A stretch of 64,000 nt of DNA. Origin: Paenibacillus_T sp033239625. GTDB lineage: Bacteria; Bacillota; Bacilli; Paenibacillales; Paenibacillaceae. Every line of letters starts with the position of its first letter. Position 1 is the stretch's first letter. Shown in pieces: positions 33,239 through 40,800 of the stretch. The notes below the pieces were generated by a model. It had not been told where the DNA came from and did not search any database. It saw only the letters and a list, made by a program, of their open reading frames with translations. The stretch spans positions 248,001 to 312,000 of the forward strand of contig NZ_BTCK01000001.1 of the NCBI RefSeq assembly GCF_033239625.1. Reading direction: 5' to 3'. The translations under genes were made by a program, and so were the position numbers.

Positions 33239-34693
33239 GTGTGTATCATTCATCTAGTTCAAGTCGATCGGTCACGCCGCGCATTCGTGCTGCTTGTACT
33301 GATCCTAAGTACGATGTTGTATGCAATAGCTCAACCAACAAGCTCGGCTGCAGCAGCCGAGAACAGTACGACTGCTCCCATATTGAATCAAACTTACAAG
33401 CAGGTGAAAGCTGGCACGTACTACTCTGTAGGTCTTCGCAGTGATGGAACGGTCTGGACATGGGGACGCAATCTGTGGGGCGAATTGGGCATCGAGAAGA
33501 AGGCAACGATTACAAGCTTCCCGTATCCGCTGCGTCTGCCGGAGTTGTCTAACATAACGAATATTTCGGTAGATGGCCAGGATGGCTACCAGCTAGGCGT
33601 CCAATCGGACGGCACGGTCTGGGAATGGGGAAGAGACCCGCTGGTGTATCGGCAGTCGATTCTGCCTAGAAGAGTACAGGGAATCTCGGGTGCTGCTGCG
33701 GTTTCCTCTCAAGGTGGAATAGCGAGCGCCTTGTTGAAGAACGGAACCGTAGTCTCTTGGGCACGGCTTGGTGCTGATGATACATCCGCTGTGAAACATG
33801 TGACGATTGCAGGTCTTGGGAACGTGACGGCAATCTCGACGCAGGGCATGGTCAACTATGCGATCGTGAAGGACGGCAGCGTATACGCATGGTATTCGAA
33901 GCTGGACGATAAGCGCAATGTTGTCACTAGCAAGCCATGGAAGCTGCAAGGGTTAGCGCATATTAAGCAAGTATCTTCGATCTGGGATACGGGATATGCA
34001 GTGGATGCTAACGGCGGTATGTGGAGCTGGAAGGTGACGGTATCATCGAAGCTTGCGATTGCGTATGCGGCAAAGCCGACCCGCGCGTTCACTTCAGTGC
34101 GAGCGCGCAGTTTCAGCTCGAACCTGCTGCTGACGGACAGCGGTACGGTGTACAACGTCGTGAACGGGAAGCTGGTTAAGGTGAATGGACTGCCAGTTGT
34201 GTCGGGGATAAGCCGCGGCGGCTATCATCAGCTTGCGCTCGATAAGCAAGGACATGTATGGGGCTGGGGCGCCAACAAATGGTTCGAGACCGGCAGCCCG
34301 ACATCCGCAGAAGGCGGGATGGTCTATAAACCAGCGCAGCTCCTGTCAGGCGTCGATATTGTATTAAACGGCAAGCTGGTCAATACCATCGTACCGGCGT
34401 ATGAGGCTGGTGCGTCTGTACAGGTGCCGATCAAGCTGCTTGCCGGCGATCTGGGCGTTCGGTTCTCGGCTGCAAGTGACGGCACCATATCGCTCTCGCG
34501 TGGAAAGTCGGTCGTTACGATTCATCGGAATGGTGGAGAAGTAACGGTCGATTTGAACGGCCAGCCGCTGGAGCTGGAGAGCAGCATCGGCAGTTCAGCA
34601 GGCAGCATTACCATTCCATATGAGCTGCTGCAATCGCTTGGGATTGAAGTTCGGTGGGATGCAAATGCGCATCGCATGAGCATCGTAACATAA
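33239..34693 (+). CDS. Exported RCC1-repeat protein with stalk-like C-terminal domain
   Basis: A 484-residue secreted protein. Signal peptide: RSRRAFVLLVLILSTMLYAIA with probable cleavage after SSAAAA. The body contains RCC1-type propeller repeats recognised by SVGLRSDGTVWTWGRN, QLGVQSDGTVWEWGRD, YAIVKDGSVYAWYS, QLALDKQGHVWGWGANK. The last 110 residues (VDIVLNGKLVNTIVPAYEAGASVQVPIKLLAGDLGV ... IPYELLQSLGIEVRWD) look like a copper-amine-oxidase-N/stalk domain common in Paenibacillus surface proteins. Start taken as GTG 33239 after AAGGAGAG; an earlier ATG at 33182 has no SD. Confidence 0.82.
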   Translation: MCIIHLVQVDRSRRAFVLLVLILSTMLYAIAQPTSSAAAAENSTTAPILNQTYKQVKAGTYYSVGLRSDGTVWTWGRNLWGELGIEKKATITSFPYPLRLPELSNITNISVDGQDGYQLGVQSDGTVWEWGRDPLVYRQSILPRRVQGISGAAAVSSQGGIASALLKNGTVVSWARLGADDTSAVKHVTIAGLGNVTAISTQGMVNYAIVKDGSVYAWYSKLDDKRNVVTSKPWKLQGLAHIKQVSSIWDTGYAVDANGGMWSWKVTVSSKLAIAYAAKPTRAFTSVRARSFSSNLLLTDSGTVYNVVNGKLVKVNGLPVVSGISRGGYHQLALDKQGHVWGWGANKWFETGSPTSAEGGMVYKPAQLLSGVDIVLNGKLVNTIVPAYEAGASVQVPIKLLAGDLGVRFSAASDGTISLSRGKSVVTIHRNGGEVTVDLNGQPLELESSIGSSAGSITIPYELLQSLGIEVRWDANAHRMSIVT

Positions 34694-34706
34694 TTGTCAG
34701 CGAACG

Positions 34707-34743
34707 ATAGACCTGGTGTTCGTCACATCAGGTCTATTTGCTT
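34707..34743 (+). terminator. Terminator after the RCC1 gene
   Basis: Stem atagacctg / caggtctat with a 13-base loop and a short T-rich tail. Confidence 0.65.
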
Positions 34744-34870
34744 GGATCCGGCTCCGCGAATGGTTCCGCTGATTGCAACATCTCACAGATACGAATAATG
34801 GGTAGTTGGAAGCCCATAAAATAGGAAGAGTGTTTGAATCGGTCAGCCCACATAGAAAGGGGAATGTACG

Positions 34871-35074
34871 ATGAGTGACAAAGGATGCGTCAAATGCGGA
34901 GGCAAGGAAGCCAAGACCAAAGAGGTCGCGATGACCGGCACCGGACTTTCCAAAATGTTTGACGTCCAGCATAATCAATTTGTCGTCGTGTACTGTACCA
35001 ATTGCGGTTATTCCGAATTTTACAATAAGAAATCGTCTGCAGCATCGAACATCCTAGATTTGTTCTTCGGTTGA
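34871..35074 (+). CDS. Small zinc-ribbon nucleic-acid-binding-type protein
   Basis: A 67-residue protein with two CxxC knuckles: KGCVKCGG at the start and YCTNCGYSEF in the second half, as in the DUF2082/zinc_ribbon family. Function unknown. Good GAAAGGGG SD before ATG 34871; the histidine phosphatase gene starts 22 bases after its stop and is probably co-transcribed. Confidence 0.85.
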   Translation: MSDKGCVKCGGKEAKTKEVAMTGTGLSKMFDVQHNQFVVVYCTNCGYSEFYNKKSSAASNILDLFFG

Positions 35075-35095
35075 TGGGCGTATGGAGGGGAAGAA

Positions 35096-35674
35096 ATGGC
35101 AACCACGATCGGACTGATCCGCCATGGGGTTACGGAGTGGAATCGTCTGGGCAAGGCACAGGGGATAGCGGATATTCCGTTAAACGAGGATGGCAAGAAG
35201 CAGGCGGAGGCATTAGCGAAACGGTTTGCACACGGAGAGTGGGACCACTTATACTCGAGCGATCTGATTCGCGCGAGGCAAACAGCGGAATTCGTACGGC
35301 AGTCGTTAGGCGTAGTTTCGGTGTTCACGGATGTACGTGTTCGAGAAATCGATTGGGGACTCATGGATGGCACAACCGAGGAAGAACGTATCGCTCGTTG
35401 GGGTGCTCAATATCGTGAACTGGATCTCGGAATGGAACAACGTCACAATGTTGCTAAGCGAGGAATCGCTTTTCTAGAGCATATGGTTGAGCAGCATGCG
35501 GATCAACGAATTCTACTCGTAAGTCATGGTGCATTTATTGGAATCACCTTACAGCATTTGTTGCCGCAACGCTTCTCGAAGACGATCATTGGCAATACCG
35601 CGTTGACGATCCTAACGCATACGAATAATGAGTGGAAATGCGAATTGTACAACTGTACGAAGCATCTTAATTGA
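35096..35674 (+). CDS. Histidine phosphatase family protein (PhoE/GpmB-like)
   Basis: A 192-residue phosphatase with all expected residues: R9-H10-G11 (LIRHGVTEWN), R61 in SSDLIRARQTAE, E84 in REIDWGLMDG, and H144 in LLVSHGAF. Compared with the first phosphatase in this window it keeps the canonical VSHG motif. Substrate unknown. GGAGGGG SD and ATG 35096; lies 22 bases after the zinc-ribbon gene. Confidence 0.88.
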   Translation: MATTIGLIRHGVTEWNRLGKAQGIADIPLNEDGKKQAEALAKRFAHGEWDHLYSSDLIRARQTAEFVRQSLGVVSVFTDVRVREIDWGLMDGTTEEERIARWGAQYRELDLGMEQRHNVAKRGIAFLEHMVEQHADQRILLVSHGAFIGITLQHLLPQRFSKTIIGNTALTILTHTNNEWKCELYNCTKHLN

Positions 35675-35706
35675 GAATGATAGGATCGCCTTTAGAAAAA
35701 TCCGGG

Positions 35707-35735
35707 TTGACTTAATAGCATTCATTGCGTAAGAT
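35707..35735 (+). promoter_or_regulatory. SigA promoter of the T-box-metG transcript
   Basis: TTGACT (35707-35712), exactly 17 bases, TAAGAT (35730-35735). The transcript would begin near 35742, at the 5' end of the T-box leader. Confidence 0.75.
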
Positions 35736-35759
35736 ATCCAGTAAATTCTATTATTGCTA

Positions 35760-36046
35760 AAAGCGATGAAGAGAAAGAGTACCGCTAAGACGTCTTTAAC
35801 AGAGAGCCCCGGGTGCTGAGAAGGGGTAAAGAATACGAGCGGGAATATGGTCTCTGAGCTGCGCATCGAACTCTATTGACGGGGTGTAGGCTGCGCCGGA
35901 ACCCGCACCCGTTAACGTGCTAGGGTATAACCGCGACGTGTCCTGCGTACGGCGTACCTGATGAGGTGAATGCCGCAAGGCATTGATGAATGTGGGTGGT
36001 ACCGCGTGAGCACAGCTCTCGTCCCTATTGGGATGAGGGCTTTTTT
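35760..36046 (+). ncRNA. T-box leader with terminator, upstream of metG
   Basis: A classical T-box. Stem I carries AGAGAG (35801-35806) and the distal GGGTGCTGAGAAGG (35811-35824); the 3' half contains GAATATGG, offering ATG (35847-35849) as a methionine specifier codon. The T-box sequence TGGGTGGTACCGCG (35993-36006) forms the antiterminator. The competing terminator has stem gctctcgtccc / gggatgagggc (36015-36025, 36030-36040) and six T. Uncharged tRNA-Met would bind specifier and T-box and allow read-through into metG. Confidence 0.93.
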
Positions 36047-36076
36047 GCGTTTTCTATCACAAGGAGGTCATGTTGA

Positions 36077-37732
36077 ATGACGACTAGCGTATTCATTGGC
36101 GGCGCTTGGCCGTACGCCAACGGTTCCCTGCATCTGGGCAGGCTGGCGAGCCTGCTGCCAGGCGATGTGCTGGCACGGTATCACCGTGCGCGAGGCGATC
36201 AAGTATTATATGTGTCAGGAAGCGACTGTCATGGCACGCCCGTTGCGGTGCAAGCAGCGCAGGAAGGGATTGCGCCGAGTGAGTTTGCGAGCCGATATCA
36301 TCAGGAGTTCTTGGATTGCTTCGCTCAGCTTGGCTTTACGTATGACAATTACACGAGAACCGATCAGCCTTTTCACCATGAAGTTGTACAGCAGTTGTTC
36401 TTGAAGCTTCTCGAGAAAGGACATCTATTCACCCGAACGGTTCAACAAACGTACTGCGAGACGGATGAGCGATTTCTTCCCGATCGATACGTGGAAGGCA
36501 CATGTCCAGTGTGCGGCAAGCGAGCGAGAGGCGATCAATGCGACTATTGCTCTACGCTGCTTGATCCTTCGGATTTGAGCGACCGGACGTGCAAGCTGTG
36601 CGGCAACCCGCCGACAGAGAGACCGACGGACCATTATTACATCGCGCTGTCCAAGTTCCAAGAGGCACTGGAGAGTTATGTGTCGACTGCGAAGGCTGAG
36701 GGCTGGAGAGACAATGCGATACATTTGACCAGCCGCTACCTGAAGGAAGGGCTGCAGGACCGCGCGGTGACGAGGGATTTGACTTGGGGCGTAGACGTAC
36801 CGATCGAAGGCTTCGAAGGGAAGAAAATATACGTCTGGATTGAGGCGGTAAGCGGGTATCTATCGGCGAGTCAGCAATGGGCGGCCGAACAAGGAAAACG
36901 CTGGGAACCATTCTGGATCGAAGATGCTGAAGCGGGGCCGATTACAGCTTACTACGTACATGGCAAGGACAACATTCCGTTCCATACCCTTATATGGCCA
37001 GCGATACTGCTTGGCTCGGGCGGCTATCATCTACCGGATCGGATCGTGTCTTGCGAGCATCTGACGCTTGAAGGACAGAAGTTCTCGACCAGCCGAAACT
37101 GGGCAGTCTGGGTGCCGGATCTACTAAGCCGTTATGAGCCGGATTCAATCCGATACTTCTTGATCGCCAACGGTCCGGAGAAGAAGGATGCAGATTTCTC
37201 ATGGCGGGAATTCATACACAGCCATAACGGCGAACTGTTAGGGGCATACGGGAATTTCGTGAACCGAACGCTCGCTTTCATAGCCAAGTCGTTCGATAGT
37301 CGCGTGCCGGATGGCGAGCTTGCCGAGCCATGGCTCAGTCATCTGCAGGACTGCTATGATCAAGCAGGCAAGCTGATCGAAGAGGCGCGGTTGAAGGAAG
37401 CGTTGGATACGATCTTCGCTTATGTGCGGCTGGCGAACAAATATTTTGACGAAGAGCGGCCTTGGGTGACCGCGAAGAATGATTCCGCAGCCTGCGGGAA
37501 TACGTTGTTCACCTGTGTCCAGATTATTGCGAATCTTGCGAATCTTCTTCAGCCGTTCATCCCGTTCTCGAGCGATAAAGTGCGGCAACTGCTGTCGCTG
37601 GATCAGCCTGCATGGAAGGTTGTATCAGTTGAAGCGGTCCGGGAGATTGGATCTGTGAAGCTGTTGTTCGAGCGGATTGATACGGCTAGGATCGAAGAAG
37701 AGAGTGCACGCTTGAACAATCATCAGAACTAG
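36077..37732 (+). CDS. metG: Methionyl-tRNA synthetase (short paralog, no C-terminal tRNA-binding domain)
   Basis: Charges tRNA-Met with methionine. The 551-residue protein has HLGR (19-22) as the HIGH motif and a four-cysteine zinc knob pair (CPVCGKRARGDQCDYC about 144-159, CKLCG about 176-180) as in the E. coli-like class. The KMSKS loop reads KFSTSR (about 335-340). It ends at the anticodon-binding helical domain and lacks the C-terminal EMAP-like tRNA-binding domain of the usual 650-residue Bacillus MetG. T-box control and divergence from MetG suggest a second, possibly inhibitor-tolerant or stress-induced copy (inference). ATG after AAGGAGG. Confidence 0.92.
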   Translation: MTTSVFIGGAWPYANGSLHLGRLASLLPGDVLARYHRARGDQVLYVSGSDCHGTPVAVQAAQEGIAPSEFASRYHQEFLDCFAQLGFTYDNYTRTDQPFHHEVVQQLFLKLLEKGHLFTRTVQQTYCETDERFLPDRYVEGTCPVCGKRARGDQCDYCSTLLDPSDLSDRTCKLCGNPPTERPTDHYYIALSKFQEALESYVSTAKAEGWRDNAIHLTSRYLKEGLQDRAVTRDLTWGVDVPIEGFEGKKIYVWIEAVSGYLSASQQWAAEQGKRWEPFWIEDAEAGPITAYYVHGKDNIPFHTLIWPAILLGSGGYHLPDRIVSCEHLTLEGQKFSTSRNWAVWVPDLLSRYEPDSIRYFLIANGPEKKDADFSWREFIHSHNGELLGAYGNFVNRTLAFIAKSFDSRVPDGELAEPWLSHLQDCYDQAGKLIEEARLKEALDTIFAYVRLANKYFDEERPWVTAKNDSAACGNTLFTCVQIIANLANLLQPFIPFSSDKVRQLLSLDQPAWKVVSVEAVREIGSVKLLFERIDTARIEEESARLNNHQN

Positions 37733-37774
37733 TCATGAGGTGTCGTAAGCGTCTGCTCAGCCCATATGGAAGCA

Positions 37775-37805
37775 GGGAGCAACCTGCCACAGCAGAATTG
37801 CTCCC
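37775..37805. terminator. Hairpin between convergent metG and giant-repeat gene
   Basis: An 8-bp stem gggagcaa / ttgctccc with a 15-base loop lies in the 100-bp gap. T runs are weak on both sides. Confidence 0.45.
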
Positions 37806-37832
37806 TAGTGCTACCATCATGTGATTGTCACG

Positions 37833-40800
37833 TTATTCTTCTTCCTCATCAAGGAGGATGATGTCCAATACGGTCGTCTGTTGGTCGGCAATTAGTGGCT
37901 TAACGATGACCGTCTGCTTCCCTGGAAAAGAAAACTGGGCAGGCGGATTGCCCGCTGCTATGTTACTAATGGTGTAACGGCCAGCTGCATTGCTTATGAT
38001 GCTTCTTACGAGCAGACGATCTTCTGTCCGAATCTCGGCTAAAGCATAATTAAGCGGTCTGCCTTCCGCGTCACGAATCGATCCCGTCAATGTTCCGAAT
38101 GTCGAGCTAAGAGCCAGATCAGTCCGTGTAGAACTACCTGCCGCAGCTCCTGCTTGGGCAGCGTTCGCAACAGATCCGAAATCAGGTGAAGTAACGGTCA
38201 CGGTATACGAGGTGCCTGGGGCGAGGCCGCCAATCTGATAACTGCCCGAACCGTCCGTTATTGTACTTCCCAGAGGTGTATTGTTCACTGGATCAAGCAC
38301 GGTTACGATCGCACCCGAAACCGGAGAACCGACCACATCGTCAATGACGGTTCCCTCAATTGCTGATGGGTCGTTGTTTAATGAGAGATCCGCCGTCTGA
38401 TTGGAAGGTAGATTCGTCTGTTGAACAGGCTGCATGACGAAGTTGTTGCCGCTCTGATGATTGGGATCGCTTGCGATAACGGTCAGATTGCCTGAAGGTA
38501 CGCTTATAACGGTATATTGTCCCTTATTGTTCGTTACGCCATTGCCGACGATAACCCCATTATCATCGACAATCGAGATTGCGCTGCCAGGAAGAGGTGA
38601 CCCGGTTCCGGCATCGGTTACCGTACCGCTTACGGATAATGGCGTTGCCGCAAGCGAGAAATTAACGGTCGATCCTTGACCTGGCAGAACAGAAGCGGAT
38701 GTCTGGAGTGAGACAAATCCGACATGGGAGGCAGTCACGACATAGTTGGCCGCTGCGATCTCTCCCAGATCATATTGTCCGTTCGAATCCGTCAAGATCG
38801 ATGAGACGACCGGGCCAAAATTGTTGTATTGACGCAGAACAATGAGTGCGCCTTGTATACCGCCGACATTCGAATTAGCCGTTACAATGCCGCTGATCCT
38901 GCCTGGAAGCCTGTCGAGTGCAAAGCTGAATCGCGTGGTCTCGCCGGATACGATCGAGAACCCGCCAAGCTCGGATGCATAACCGAACGCAGCTGCGCTT
39001 GCTGTATAAGCTCCGGCGGGAAGATTCGGATACGTAAAGATGCCGCTATTGTCCGTAACGACTGTCGCGATTAATGCACCGCTAACGCCGTCATATATAC
39101 GTACCGTTGCACCAGATAGATCGGCACCATTGGAAGAGTCGCTCACAAATCCGAACACATTGCCAGGATTAGGCGTTAAGGTAAGCTGAGCTTGAACAGA
39201 CTGTCCTGCTGTTGTGACAATAGCGACTGAATCGGATCCAAATCCGGGGTATGACGCCGTAACGATTAAGTTGCCGAGCGGAATTCCGCTTAGCGTGAAA
39301 TCGCCCTTCTCGTCTGAGAATGTTGGAATAATCGGGTGTCCATACACATCGTTAATATTGATAATTGCGCCTGAAACGCCTGAGCCGGTTGAACCGTCAA
39401 TGACGCTGCCAGAAACCGATGCAACCGATACAGTCAGCTTGATCGTTAGGGTCGTACTGAACCCGGCCCTTATGAAGACGCCGATCGTCTCGCTCTCGAA
39501 TCCAGGCGACGATACATTCAACGTATATTCGCCGGGCTGCAGATTGCCGCCGAAGAATGTACCATCGATGCCTGCGAAGAACGTATTGATCAAGAGCCCT
39601 TCTTGCGAGAATAATCTGAGCTGTGTATTGACGGACGAGATAGGATTTCCGGAAGAATCTCCGATTGTCCCCACTAGACTTCCGAATGCTGGAGTCAGAG
39701 CGATAGAGGCAATCGTGCTCTGATCGCTGACGACGATTGCGCCGACGGTTCCTGTGGAATAGCCTGCCGCGCGGGTTATGACGAGATACGGTCCAGGCTG
39801 CAGACCTGAAATCTGATAGTTGCCGAACATGCTGGCCGAGACGGATGTCACAGACAAACCAGAAGCGCCTAATAGGCGAATCTCTACATCGGCACCGCCA
39901 ATGGGTTCCCCTGTGACCGCATCCGTTATTTGACCATTCACATTGCCGGGGTCTGGCGTGAGCGCATAGTTGAGGCTGGACACAAGCTCCCCGGGATTCA
40001 GATTTATGCCTCGTACGATGCTGCTGAAGCCTGGTGCGGAAGCGATAGCCGTCAGTGTGCCTGGCGGCAGATTGCCGATAATGTAGCTGCCGTCCGCTTG
40101 CGCCTGGCCGACTCCTCGAATGGATTCATTGCCGTTCACGATTTTTACAGCTGCTTCCGGAATCGGATTGCCAGCCGTATCGATCACGGCTCCTGCGACG
40201 GAACCTGGATTCGGCGTAAGATCGACCACAACTTGATCAACGCCGCCAGGAATAATATTGGCCCCTATAACGCCGGAAGAGTACCCGGCAGCTACGGCTG
40301 TGAGGAGGTAAGAGCCTTCTTGAACGGTACTGAAGGAGAAGCTGCCGTCGGGCTCCGATACCGTCGTTGCGACCTGAATGTTATTCAGATTGCTTAACTG
40401 TACAACTGCGCCGCCAAGCGGCGGTCTTAATAAGCCGATAATCGATCCCGGATTCGGCGTAAGCGGAATTGAGGCTGGCGAGATTGCGTTAGCATTCACA
40501 ATGACGCCGAACGTATTGCTCTGATAGCCGGTCGTTTGCGCGACAATCGTATAGTTGCCAGGTGCGATACCCGTCGCATCGAAGCGTCCGTTGCTGTCCG
40601 TAATGGTAATGCCAATCAAGAAGTTGTTCTGGTCCATGATGTTCAGCACGGCCCCAGGAAGACCAGTTCCCGCGATAATGTCCGATACGGTTCCTTGAAT
40701 CGACCCAGGCACCGGATTAAGTACGAGTCTGAGCTGTGCAGCAGCTCCTTGCGGCACATCGACTGTAGCGGAAGCTGTCTGGAAGTTATCTGCGGATGCG

